Positions 49,759-57,795 of a DNA stretch of 64,000 nt are shown here, one piece after another. Where the stretch lies: positions 1 to 64,000 of the forward strand of contig JAUNPU010000020.1 in the NCBI GenBank assembly GCA_030536555.1. The letters run 5' to 3'. This DNA comes from Eubacteriales bacterium. Its GTDB lineage: Bacteria; Bacillota; Clostridia; Lachnospirales; Lachnospiraceae. The translations under genes and the position numbers were made by a program. Numbering within the stretch: position 1 is the first letter of the stretch; each line of letters starts with the position of its first letter. The notes below the pieces were generated by a model, which made no database searches, was not told the DNA's origin, and saw nothing but the letters and a program-made list of their open reading frames with translations.

Positions 49759-49833
49759 TGGACAAGAGGACTATTTGTGCTTCTTTAGCACTTTTTCACC
49801 ATTGCTTCTGGCGGGGGTGTTGTTGCAGACAGT

Positions 49834-49881
49834 AAAAAAGCGCTGTGTACAGATGATATTCATCCGTTTCACAACGCTTTT
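49834..49881 (-). terminator. Terminator of the second reductase gene
   Basis: On the minus strand AAAAGCGTTGTG pairs with CACAGCGCTTTTTT over a 22-base loop, six bases after the stop. Confidence 0.78.
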
Positions 49882-49886
49882 CACAA

Positions 49887-50801
49887 TTAACGCTTACGGT
49901 CCTCCATTGCGTGAACCATCTCCACGATCAGCTCGTGAGTCGGAGCCGGTACGCCGCACTTTTTCGATGCGCGGACTACGGAGCCGCTGATGGTGTTGAC
50001 CTCGGTCTTTCGTCCGTCACGCAGATCGGCGCAGATGGAAGTGATTCCTTCCGGGGAGCCTTCGGAGGTGCTGCGGACCTTGGCGGTGACGACCTCCTCG
50101 TCAGCCTCCAGACCAAGACCATGTGCAACCTCCACTGCCTCATGGATCAGGCGCTTTGCGATGGTCCAGGCATGTTCATTGCCGGCGATAAAGCCCATGG
50201 GAACCTGCAGCACGCCGGTCAGAGCGCTTAAGGACACGTTGGTGAACAGCTTGTTCCAGATCAGCTGCTGGATGTTGGCGTGGATGTTGCCGCAAAAGCC
50301 GCAGGCATCCAGCGTCTCCTTCAGCTTTGGAAGGAACTTCCCGGTATCCTCCACCAGCATGCCGATGTTGGTCTCGCCTTCGCCGCCGTGACGTACATGG
50401 CCCGGAGCGAGCACAGCACCGTTATCGTTGGTGGTACCGATGATGATGTGATCCTCGGCAACGAACTCGGAGAGGATATCCTCATGTCCGGAGCCGTTCT
50501 GAAGGGTCATCACGTAGGTGTCCGGACCGATCAGAGCCTGATTGCCTGCCAGTGCGGCGTGGGAGAACAGAGCCTTTACGAACAGGATGATCAGATCCAT
50601 GGGCTCCAGTCCTTCGGTGGAGGTCACAGCGGTCGGATGATATACCACATCCTCGCCATTCTCCTGGAGAATCAGACCGTTCTGGTTGATGTGATCTACG
50701 ATGGCCTGGTTGGTATCTACCAGATATACTTCATTGTGCAATGATAAATGGCCGCCATAAATGGAACCCATGGCTCCGGCGCCGATTACTGCGATTCTCA
50801 T
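49887..50801 (-). CDS. Ketopantoate reductase-family protein, copy 2
   Basis: A 304-residue paralogue of the 41928 product: about 20 differences, nearly all conservative. Same NADP motif and start (MRIAVIGAGAMGSIYG). It is co-transcribed with the cyclase-family gene 25 bases upstream. The near identity of DNA as well as protein suggests a recent duplication or gene conversion within this locus. Confidence 0.87.
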   Translation of the reverse strand: MRIAVIGAGAMGSIYGGHLSLHNEVYLVDTNQAIVDHINQNGLILQENGEDVVYHPTAVTSTEGLEPMDLIILFVKALFSHAALAGNQALIGPDTYVMTLQNGSGHEDILSEFVAEDHIIIGTTNDNGAVLAPGHVRHGGEGETNIGMLVEDTGKFLPKLKETLDACGFCGNIHANIQQLIWNKLFTNVSLSALTGVLQVPMGFIAGNEHAWTIAKRLIHEAVEVAHGLGLEADEEVVTAKVRSTSEGSPEGITSICADLRDGRKTEVNTISGSVVRASKKCGVPAPTHELIVEMVHAMEDRKR

Positions 50802-50826
50802 AAACGAATACCAGTCCTTTTCTTAA

Positions 50827-51513
50827 TTATTTGGAGAACTCAGCCAGTCCCTCGATTGCATATGCACGGATCGGACAGGAGTCCAGTCCCTTGATCGGAA
50901 GCGGAGAGTAGGACATGAAGAAGGTGTCGGTGGTCAGCTCTTCCAGATTCTTTAATACTTCCAGGAATACGCAGTTTACTTCCATCAGTACATCATGGAA
51001 TGCACATACGTCGGTGTTGTTGCTCTCGATGGAAACGCCGTCGCCAAAGCCTACGCACTTAACTTTCTTCTCGCGCAGCCACTCTGCGGTCTCGCGGCAG
51101 ATGAAGAGACGTTTGTCCTTCTCGGTGTTGGAATCCGGGGTAAACGGAGCCAGCTTCATCGGGGAGTCCAGAATCACGATGTCGCCTTCCTGAATGCGGT
51201 CGCCGCATGCCTTCTCAAGGTCAGCGCCGGTGATCTTGTGGTTCGGCTCGCAGCCTTCGATTACAACATAGATTGCACGCCCCATGAAGGTGGTGATCGG
51301 CAGAGCCTCTACGTCAGCCCAGTTGTCATTGTGATGATACGGGCACTCAACATGGGTTCCCAGATGGCTGGTTAAGTCCATGATGGTGTGGAAGTCCGGA
51401 ATCGGACCGCCGGTGTTGAATCTGGTCAGACCGCAGCGTCTTGACTCGGTTTTCGGATCCAGAACCTTGGTTAAATCTACTACTCTTAAGTTGCCCATCT
51501 GTAATGCGCTCAT
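50827..51513 (-). CDS. Cyclase-family (kynurenine formamidase-like) hydrolase
   Basis: A 228-residue metal-dependent hydrolase with the signature HLGTHVECPYHH (His50, His54, His60). The family includes arylformamidases and enzymes acting on cyclic amides or lactones. The ATG at 51513 follows AGGAGG; a longer open frame runs into the promoter. Within this region, opening of a lactone or a related step is conceivable but not shown. Confidence 0.83.
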   Translation of the reverse strand: MSALQMGNLRVVDLTKVLDPKTESRRCGLTRFNTGGPIPDFHTIMDLTSHLGTHVECPYHHNDNWADVEALPITTFMGRAIYVVIEGCEPNHKITGADLEKACGDRIQEGDIVILDSPMKLAPFTPDSNTEKDKRLFICRETAEWLREKKVKCVGFGDGVSIESNNTDVCAFHDVLMEVNCVFLEVLKNLEELTTDTFFMSYSPLPIKGLDSCPIRAYAIEGLAEFSK

Positions 51514-51571
51514 GTGAAATTCCTCCTGATAATTTGATTGAATGTTGTTTGCCAATTGCCTTGCTAACTGC

Positions 51572-51600
51572 ATTATACAGTATACCGGTATACCGGTCAA
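51572..51600 (-). promoter_or_regulatory. Promoter of the cyclase/reductase operon with palindromic operator in its spacer
   Basis: TTGACC (51595-51600) and TATAAT (51572-51577), spacer 17. GTATACCGGTATAC (51580-51593) and ACCGGTATACCGGT (51584-51597), two overlapping 14-bp perfect palindromes, fill the spacer. Confidence 0.85.
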
Positions 51601-51611
51601 GCACTTTTTTA

Positions 51612-51640
51612 TTGACTTAAGAAGAATTTTACGATATGAT
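51612..51640 (+). promoter_or_regulatory. Promoter of GntR regulator 2
   Basis: TTGACT (51612-51617) and TATGAT (51635-51640), spacer 17. It is back to back with the cyclase promoter, so the palindrome lies about 20 bases upstream of its -35. Confidence 0.7.
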
Positions 51641-51693
51641 TAGGAAGTAAGAAAAGACCGATAAATGTTGCAACAGAAAGGGAAGGTGGAGCC

Positions 51694-52350
51694 ATGAGCA
51701 GCAAAAGCCCTCTGCAGATTCAGGCGTATGACTATCTGAAGGAGATGATTCTGTCCGGAAAGCTGAATCCGGACGAGCTGTATTCGGAAACCAGGATGTC
51801 CGCCGAGATCGGAGTGTCCAGGACTCCTATGCGGGAAGCGATTCAGTGTCTGAGTCAGGATGGCTATATCACTGTTGTCCCCAGCAAGGGATTTCGCATT
51901 CGCGTGCTGAATGAGCAGGATATGCAGGAGTCGATTCAGGTCCGCTGCGCCATCGAAGGGTTCTGTGTGCAGGTGATTGCGGCGGAAGCCGAGACGAAGA
52001 AGGGACAGAAGCTTCTGAAGAATCTGGAGAAGCTTCTGGAAAAGCAGGAGAAGGCGCTTCAGAATCAGAATGAAGAGATTGCCAGAAAGCGGTTCATGGA
52101 ATACGATCACCAGTTTCACCTTGCACTGGTGGATTATCTGGACAATGCGGAATTTCGGCAGATGTTCCAGCGGCTGATGTACCTGATCCATCTGACTACC
52201 GTCAGCGCACTGGCGGTGCCGGGGCGAAGCGAGGATACACTGCGGGAGCATAAGCTGTTTTTCTCTTATTTAAAGGATGGAGAAGGAGATGCCGCTTATA
52301 AACTGATGATGGTGCATCTGATGATGCCCCTTACCATGCATATTGTATAG
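51694..52350 (+). CDS. GntR-family (FCD) regulator 2
   Basis: A 218-residue regulator: HTH with AEIGVSRTPMREAIQCLSQDGYITVVPSKGFRI and a helical FCD domain (FMEYDHQFHLALVDYLDN). It reads divergently from the cyclase-reductase operon and is the obvious candidate to bind the palindrome there. Confidence 0.87.
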   Translation: MSSKSPLQIQAYDYLKEMILSGKLNPDELYSETRMSAEIGVSRTPMREAIQCLSQDGYITVVPSKGFRIRVLNEQDMQESIQVRCAIEGFCVQVIAAEAETKKGQKLLKNLEKLLEKQEKALQNQNEEIARKRFMEYDHQFHLALVDYLDNAEFRQMFQRLMYLIHLTTVSALAVPGRSEDTLREHKLFFSYLKDGEGDAAYKLMMVHLMMPLTMHIV

Positions 52351-52398
52351 GAACAAGTGCAGAACAGCCTGATTTTTAGCTTTTGTGACGAAAACCTG

Positions 52399-52450
52399 TT
52401 GCCGGACGCTTCAAAATAGGGTATAGTAAGAGATAGAATACAATCGATTG
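52399..52450 (+). promoter_or_regulatory. Promoter and operator of the LacI gene
   Basis: TTGCCG (52399-52404), spacer 17, TATAGT (52422-52427). CAATCGATTG (52441-52450) lies just downstream of the start: autorepression is likely. Confidence 0.72.
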
Positions 52451-52474
52451 CGTGAAAAATACTGAGAAGCGAGA

Positions 52475-53476
52475 GTGAATGGATTGACAATTTATGATAT
52501 TGCAAAAGAGGCAGGAGTAGCGGCGAGCACGGTTTCCCGTGTGATCAACAACAAGCCGGGGATCAAGGCGGAGACACGAGAGAAGATACAGGCTTTGTTA
52601 AAGAAGTACAACTACACACCGGATGCGGCAGCCCGCGGTCTGGTGATGCAGTCCACGAAGATGGTGGGGATTCTGGTGGTGGATATTCGTGTGACCCACC
52701 ATATCGACAGTGCATTTGTGATTGAGCAGGAGCTGACGAAGCGAGGCTACTGCTGTATTACCATGAGCACCGGTCCGGAGGACGAGAAGAAGGCGGAGTA
52801 TATCAGGATTTTGGAGCAGCGCCGGGTTGAGGGCGTGATTCTGATGGGTTCCATGTTCATGACCGAGAGAGTGAAGGAAAGCATCCAGAAGCATCTTCCC
52901 AGAGTACCGGTGGTGATGGTGAACGGATATCTGGATCTTCCCAATGTGTCCGGCGTGCTGGTGGATGAAGATTCCGGCGTGTCGCGCTGTGTGGAGCTGC
53001 TGGTGGGAAAGGGACGGAGAAAGATCGCATTTGCACTGGATCAGCATTCGCCGTCCAACAGCCTGAAGCAGCAGGGGTACTGTACGGGCATGAGAGCCTG
53101 CGGCATGGGAGAGGAAGACCTGTGGCTGTATGATGTAGGGGAAAGCTCTGTGACTGCGGGATATCAGATTACGGAGCGGATTCTGGAAGAGCATCCGGAC
53201 GTGGAAGGAATCATATATTCCGTCGATCTGATTGCAGTGGGCGGAGTGCGCGCGGCCTATGACCGGAAGGTGCCGGTGCCGGAGCAGCTTGCGCTGGTGG
53301 GAGTGGACAATACCATTTACGGCGAGATCTGCATGCCGAAGCTGACGACTCTGGACAATAAGCTGGAGGCATTAAGTGAAGCGGCGGCGGGAATCCTCTG
53401 GGAAGGACTGGAGGGCAAGATTCAGAATAAGAAAGTGATGCTGTTCTGTGAGATTATTGAGCGGGAGACAACCTGA
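52475..53476 (+). CDS. LacI-family repressor of the uronate-like regulon
   Basis: A 333-residue protein with the LacI HTH at 4-27 (IYDIAKEAGVAASTVSRVIN), hinge and periplasmic-binding-fold effector domain (VDLIAVGGVRAA). The GTG start at 52475 keeps the HTH at the usual distance from the N-terminus. Operators matching CAATCGATTG are present at its own promoter and at two downstream promoters. Effector is unknown; a hexuronate-derived keto acid would fit the genes controlled. Confidence 0.88.
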   Translation: MNGLTIYDIAKEAGVAASTVSRVINNKPGIKAETREKIQALLKKYNYTPDAAARGLVMQSTKMVGILVVDIRVTHHIDSAFVIEQELTKRGYCCITMSTGPEDEKKAEYIRILEQRRVEGVILMGSMFMTERVKESIQKHLPRVPVVMVNGYLDLPNVSGVLVDEDSGVSRCVELLVGKGRRKIAFALDQHSPSNSLKQQGYCTGMRACGMGEEDLWLYDVGESSVTAGYQITERILEEHPDVEGIIYSVDLIAVGGVRAAYDRKVPVPEQLALVGVDNTIYGEICMPKLTTLDNKLEALSEAAAGILWEGLEGKIQNKKVMLFCEIIERETT

Positions 53477-53573
53477 CAGCTTTATCTGGCGAAGCTGTCA
53501 GAGCCTGCCAGAGCCGTGCGGCGGGAGGTTTAAGGAATCATGAGTTGTATCAAATTTTTTTTGAATTCAAATC

Positions 53574-53585
53574 GCAATCGATTAC
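53574..53585. promoter_or_regulatory. Upstream LacI-type operator
   Basis: GCAATCGATTAC, 134 bases before the box at 53708. Repressor binding there with the downstream pair could form a loop. Confidence 0.55.
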
Positions 53586-53705
53586 GAAATAATGCACTGG
53601 AAAAATGAAGTAAATATGGGGTAGTGGGGTTGGCTTTAAAGAAGAATGTGCAATATGCACAAAAAAGCGGGATGAAAAATGTAAAATAAAACAATAAAAC
53701 CATGC

Positions 53706-53758
53706 TTGCAATCGATGGCGAACCGTGGTATTATAAAAATACAAACGCAATCGATTGC
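53706..53758 (+). promoter_or_regulatory. Promoter of the first YhcH gene with two LacI operators
   Basis: TTGCAA (53706-53711), spacer 17, TATTAT (53729-53734). GCAATCGATGGC (53708-53719) covers the -35 and a perfect GCAATCGATTGC (53747-53758) lies just downstream of the start. Confidence 0.82.
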
Positions 53759-53780
53759 AAAGAATAAGGAGGGAAGGACG

Positions 53781-54254
53781 ATGATCTTTGGACACATTCA
53801 GGCAAGAGAGACAGAGGCGGCTTACGCGGCACCGATCCGGGAAGCCATTCGCTACTGCAGAGAGACGGATGTCTCCGGCCTTGGCGAGAGCCGGTTCGAG
53901 CTTAAGGGAGAGGACTTCATCGCACTCATCTGCGACCGGGTGACAGAGGCAAAGGAGAAGAAGCTGCCGGAGGTGCACCGCAGATATGCGGAGCTTCAGT
54001 TCATGGCAGAAGGCTCCGAGCTGATGGGCTTTTATCCGGACCGGGGTGACAACGAGCTGCTGAAGGACTGTCTGGAGGAGAAGGACACCCTCTATTATAA
54101 GGAGAATCCCGATGCAGAGGAGAAGATGCTTCTGATGACACCGGGAACCTATGCAGTGTTCTTTCCGGAGGATGTACACCGGCCCTTCTGCCAGGTGGAT
54201 GCGCCCGCCAGAGTGAAGAAGATTGTGATTAAGATTGCACTGGATACGCTTTGA
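53781..54254 (+). CDS. YhcH/YjgK/YiaL-family protein, copy 1
   Basis: A 157-residue cupin-like protein of the EbgC/YhcH family (FAALICDRVTEAKEK-type middle, ELMGFYPDRGD, MTPGTYAVFFPEDVHRPF). Members bind metal and occur in sugar-acid operons (YiaL, NanQ/YhcH); some act as anomerases. AAGGAGG precedes the ATG. Monocistronic or weakly linked to the next operon, which has its own promoter. Confidence 0.85.
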   Translation: MIFGHIQARETEAAYAAPIREAIRYCRETDVSGLGESRFELKGEDFIALICDRVTEAKEKKLPEVHRRYAELQFMAEGSELMGFYPDRGDNELLKDCLEEKDTLYYKENPDAEEKMLLMTPGTYAVFFPEDVHRPFCQVDAPARVKKIVIKIALDTL

Positions 54255-54387
54255 AGCTGATTTTGCTTGTATGTAATAAATACAAACTCAGAAGGGTTCA
54301 CATATTACGAACAAACTTAACACAATATTTATACAAAACAGACAAAAAATTTATGTCTAATTTGTACAGTTTTTTGAAATCAAAGCA

Positions 54388-54433
54388 TTGAAACATAGTA
54401 AGACTTATGATAAAATCTATATACAATCGATTG
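54388..54433 (+). promoter_or_regulatory. Promoter and LacI operator of the reductase-TRAP operon
   Basis: TTGAAA (54388-54393), spacer 17, TAAAAT (54411-54416), with CAATCGATTG (54424-54433) at the start site. The 210-base gap upstream is otherwise AT-rich and empty. Confidence 0.72.
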
Positions 54434-54493
54434 CAAAAACTTGTAGATTTATCAAAGTGACGAACAAAGTTGTTAAGAAAGGAAATCAAAACA

Positions 54494-55498
54494 ATGTTAA
54501 GAATCAAGTATGAAGACATGGTCAATGAATTCAAGCGGGTACTCGTCAGCAGAGGATTTACAGAGAAGAATGCAATCGACGCAGCTACCGTATTTGCACA
54601 GAACAGCCTGGACGGTATTTACAGCCACGGCATCAACCGCTTCCCGAGAGTGGTTGAGTACCTGGACAAAGGCGAGATCAACCCGGACGTGGTTGCAACC
54701 TGCGAGATGTCCATGGGTGCCATCGAGAGATGGGACGGTCACAGAGGCTTTGGTCCGCTGAATGCAAAGCAGGCTATGGACCGTGCCTGTGAGCTGGCAA
54801 AGCAGTACGGAATCGGTATGGTAGCACTTGGCAACAATAACCACTGGATGCGCGGCGGCAGCTACGGCTGGCAGGCAGCAAATCAGGGATGCATCGGCAT
54901 CTGCTGGTCCAATACGATGCCGAACATGCCGGCATGGGGCGGCAAGAACCGCAAGATCGGCAACAATCCGCTGATTCTGGCAGTGCCGAAGAGCAATGGC
55001 GATCATGTGGTTGTTGACTGTGCGGTATCTCAGTTCTCCTATGGCAAGATCGAGGAGGCAAGACTGAAAGGTCAGCAGCTTCCGGTACCGGGCGGCTATG
55101 ATGAGGACGGCAACCTGACCACGGATCCGGCAGCAATCGAGAAGACCTGGAGAGTGCTTCCGATGGGCTACTGGAAGGGCAGCGGCATTTCCATCCTGTT
55201 AGATCTGATTTCCACCGTATTGACCGATGCGAACTCCGTTCAGAAGATCGGAACCTTCGGCGATGAGGTTGGGCTGTCTCAGATCATGATTGCCATGGAC
55301 CCGTCCAAGTTCAACGATGCAGAGACCACTGACCGGATTGTCAATGAGCTGGTAGCAGATATCAAGTCTTCCGAGCCGATCAGGGAAGGCGGCGACGTAT
55401 TCTATCCGGGCGAGATTGAGATCAACACCCGCAGAGACAACAAGGAGAATGGTATCCCGGCGATCGAGGAGAAGTGGAACGCCATTCTGGCGATGTAA
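54494..55498 (+). CDS. Ldh2-family oxidoreductase (YiaK-like, 2,3-diketo-gulonate reductase type)
   Basis: A 334-residue NAD(P)H-dependent reductase of the malate/lactate dehydrogenase type 2 family: SHGINRFPRVVEYLDKGEIN and GNNNHWMRGGSYGWQAANQG with the catalytic His, and PMGYWKGSGISILLDLIST. YiaK of E. coli reduces 2,3-diketo-L-gulonate. The start ATG 54494 has AAAGGA nearby; the TTG at 54470 lies upstream of that site. First gene of an operon K-L-O-M-N-like. Confidence 0.88.
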   Translation: MLRIKYEDMVNEFKRVLVSRGFTEKNAIDAATVFAQNSLDGIYSHGINRFPRVVEYLDKGEINPDVVATCEMSMGAIERWDGHRGFGPLNAKQAMDRACELAKQYGIGMVALGNNNHWMRGGSYGWQAANQGCIGICWSNTMPNMPAWGGKNRKIGNNPLILAVPKSNGDHVVVDCAVSQFSYGKIEEARLKGQQLPVPGGYDEDGNLTTDPAAIEKTWRVLPMGYWKGSGISILLDLISTVLTDANSVQKIGTFGDEVGLSQIMIAMDPSKFNDAETTDRIVNELVADIKSSEPIREGGDVFYPGEIEINTRRDNKENGIPAIEEKWNAILAM

Positions 55499-55515
55499 GA
55501 AGGAGGCAGTACAGC

Positions 55516-55980
55516 ATGATTTTTTCATCTATTTATGCCAATGATGATATGAATAAATATCCGAAGGCGATTCAGACCGCTTTGGAGTATCTGAAGTCCC
55601 ATGACTTTACCGGCATGGAGACCGGTGTGTACGAGATTCAGGGTAAGGAGATCTACGCACAGGTTATGGATGCTCAGACCGGCGCCATCGAGGAGAAGCG
55701 TCCGGAGGTTCACGAGAAGTTCGTGGATGTGCAGTTTCTGGCATCCGGCAGAGAGAGGCTGGGCTTCACACCGGATACCGGTAAGTATGAGGTTGACGAG
55801 CGAATCGATGAGAGAGACCTGATCTTCTACAAGTCCGTAGAGAACGAGGGATTCATCGAGGCGACTCCGGGATGCTACAGCATTTTCTTCCCGGCAGATG
55901 TTCACCGCCCGGCTGTGGCAGCAGACGAGCCGATGAAGATCCGCAAGGTCGTAGTCAAAGTCAGCGTAGCACTGCTGTAA
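55516..55980 (+). CDS. YhcH/YjgK/YiaL-family protein, copy 2
   Basis: A 154-residue paralogue of the 53781 product, clearly diverged (FADVHRP and PGCYSIFFPADVHRP blocks kept). It stands where yiaL stands in E. coli, between the reductase and the TRAP genes, 17 bases after the reductase stop with AAGGAGG. Confidence 0.86.
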   Translation: MIFSSIYANDDMNKYPKAIQTALEYLKSHDFTGMETGVYEIQGKEIYAQVMDAQTGAIEEKRPEVHEKFVDVQFLASGRERLGFTPDTGKYEVDERIDERDLIFYKSVENEGFIEATPGCYSIFFPADVHRPAVAADEPMKIRKVVVKVSVALL

Positions 55981-55989
55981 GGCAGAGGA

Positions 55990-56013
55990 GCGGCATCCCA
56001 TTCAGAGTGCCGC
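55990..56013 (+). promoter_or_regulatory. Intercistronic hairpin before the binding-protein gene
   Basis: GCGGCA/TGCCGC stem with a 12-base loop and no T-run, more likely an RNA-stability element than a terminator. Confidence 0.5.
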
Positions 56014-56097
56014 GAAGCAACCAACAATCAGAACTTTACGGAGCTGCCGGAGTGGCAGAGCTGTAAAAATATAATCTCAGAGAAGGGAAAGTTAGTT

Positions 56098-57189
56098 ATG
56101 AAGAAAAAATTATCACTGGTATTGGCAGGCGCTATGGTAGTAGCATCTCTGGCAGGATGCGGCGGCAGCAAGCCGGCAGAGACCACAGCAGCACCGAAGG
56201 CAGATGCAGCAGCACCTGCAGCAACCGAGGCAGCGGCTTCTGACGTTAAGGCAGAGCTGAACCTGATCATCGCATCCAACCAGACTTCCTTGGAGAACCC
56301 GTACTCCTTCGGTATGGACAAGTTCAAAGAGGTTCTGGAAGAGGTTTCCGGCGGCAAGGCAACCGCAACCGTACATAAAGGAACTCTGGGTGAGAACGAG
56401 AACGAGCTGGTTGAGAAGCTTGAGATGGGCGCAGCTGATCTGGTAGTTGCATCTCCGGGATTCATGACCGCAATCGGTGTTCCGGAGGTAGATATCTTCT
56501 CCCTGAACTACCTGTTTGACAGCTTTGATCACTGGGAGGCCTGCTTAGACGGTGATTTCGGCGCAAAGATGAAGACCACCATCAACGAGAAAACCGGCAA
56601 CAACTTCCGCATCATGGCATACTGGACTTCTTCCGTTCGTGACTACTACGGCAAGAAGCAGGTTACCAAGCCGGAGGACTTAAAGGGAATGACCCTTCGT
56701 GCACAGTCTTCTCAGGTACAGCAGGAGTTCTGGAAAGCCTGCGGCGCTATCCCGACTTCCGTTGCATGGGGCGAGTTATATCAGGCATTACAGCAGGGCG
56801 TTGTTGATTCCGCAGAGAACGACTACACCAGCTTCATGCTGAAAGAGCATCACAAGACTGACAACGGTCACTTCATTTCCGAGACTCATCATGACTACAC
56901 CACCCGTCTTCTGCTGATGAGCGGTCACAGATATGACAGCCTGACTGACGAGCAGAAGGGCTGGGTTGACCAGGCAGTTGAGGCTTGTACCAAGGAAGAG
57001 CGCGAAGTGGTTTACAGAATGTTCAAAGAGTCCAAAGAGAAGGTTATCGCTGACGGCGCAGAAGTTACCAACTTTGAGGATGTTGACATTGCAGCATTCA
57101 AGGCACTGGCACTTCCGATCCAGGATAAGTTCGCAGCTGACAACAACATGACGGAAGAGCTTGAGATGATCCGTGCGGCAGCAAAATAA
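56098..57189 (+). CDS. dctP: TRAP transporter binding lipoprotein (YiaO-like DctP)
   Basis: A 363-residue lipoprotein: signal with lipobox (SLAGC), an Ala/Thr/Pro-rich linker to about residue 55, then the DctP domain with GAADLVVASPGFM, EDLKGMTLRAQSSQVQQEFWKACGA (ligand-binding Arg) and WGELYQALQQGVVDSAEND. Part of a complete P-Q-M set with the next two genes. Confidence 0.93.
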   Translation: MKKKLSLVLAGAMVVASLAGCGGSKPAETTAAPKADAAAPAATEAAASDVKAELNLIIASNQTSLENPYSFGMDKFKEVLEEVSGGKATATVHKGTLGENENELVEKLEMGAADLVVASPGFMTAIGVPEVDIFSLNYLFDSFDHWEACLDGDFGAKMKTTINEKTGNNFRIMAYWTSSVRDYYGKKQVTKPEDLKGMTLRAQSSQVQQEFWKACGAIPTSVAWGELYQALQQGVVDSAENDYTSFMLKEHHKTDNGHFISETHHDYTTRLLLMSGHRYDSLTDEQKGWVDQAVEACTKEEREVVYRMFKESKEKVIADGAEVTNFEDVDIAAFKALALPIQDKFAADNNMTEELEMIRAAAK

Positions 57190-57217
57190 TAAGATTTGAC
57201 TAAAAACGGCTATAGTT

Positions 57218-57264
57218 ACGGGACGCAGCAGTCACCTGGGAGACTGGGTGGCTGTTGTTCCGTT
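57218..57264 (+). terminator. Attenuator-like hairpin between dctP and dctQ
   Basis: ACGGGACGCAGCAGTCACC pairs largely (with G-T pairs) with GGTGGCTGTTGTTCCGT; a short T-tract follows. It would lower expression of the membrane subunits relative to the binding protein. Confidence 0.55.
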
Positions 57265-57309
57265 TAAAGGGCCGCTAAGAACCTGTTAAGAATATAAAGG
57301 AGAACGAAA

Positions 57310-57795
57310 ATGAAGAAAGCAATTGACATGTTACAGAGAATTCAGATTGCCCTCGGCGGCTTCTTCCTGTGCGTATTCCTGCTTACAGTCGTATTCCAGA
57401 TGCTGTCCCGCTATCTGGGTATCGCAGCGATGTGGACAGAAGATGTATCCATGTACTCTTTCATCTGGGCTGTATTTATGGGCGCAGGCGCTATGGTTTA
57501 TGAGAATCGTCATTTCGCATTCACCTCCATCAGTGATATGATGAAGGATCAGCGGAAAAAGAGCATTCTGGCGATTGTTATTTTTCTTATCATGCTGGTA
57601 TTTGCAGTACTGATGGCATACTATGGCATCCAGACCACCAAGAAGTTCTGGAACTATACCTGGGTCAATATTCCGTCCTTCAAGAGAGGACCGACCTGGC
57701 TGTGTCTGCCGATTTGCGGCGTCACCTCTGCGATTTATCTGATTGAACTGATCATAGAAGAGGTTGGCAAGATTACGAAGGGAGGAAACAAATAA
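57310..57795 (+). CDS. dctQ: TRAP transporter small permease (YiaM-like DctQ)
   Basis: A 161-residue, four-helix protein (LGGFFLCVFLLTVVFQMLSRYLGI, WTEDVSMYSFIWAVFMGAGAMVYENRHFAF) of the DctQ family. Its stop overlaps the dctM start by one base. Confidence 0.92.
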   Translation: MKKAIDMLQRIQIALGGFFLCVFLLTVVFQMLSRYLGIAAMWTEDVSMYSFIWAVFMGAGAMVYENRHFAFTSISDMMKDQRKKSILAIVIFLIMLVFAVLMAYYGIQTTKKFWNYTWVNIPSFKRGPTWLCLPICGVTSAIYLIELIIEEVGKITKGGNK

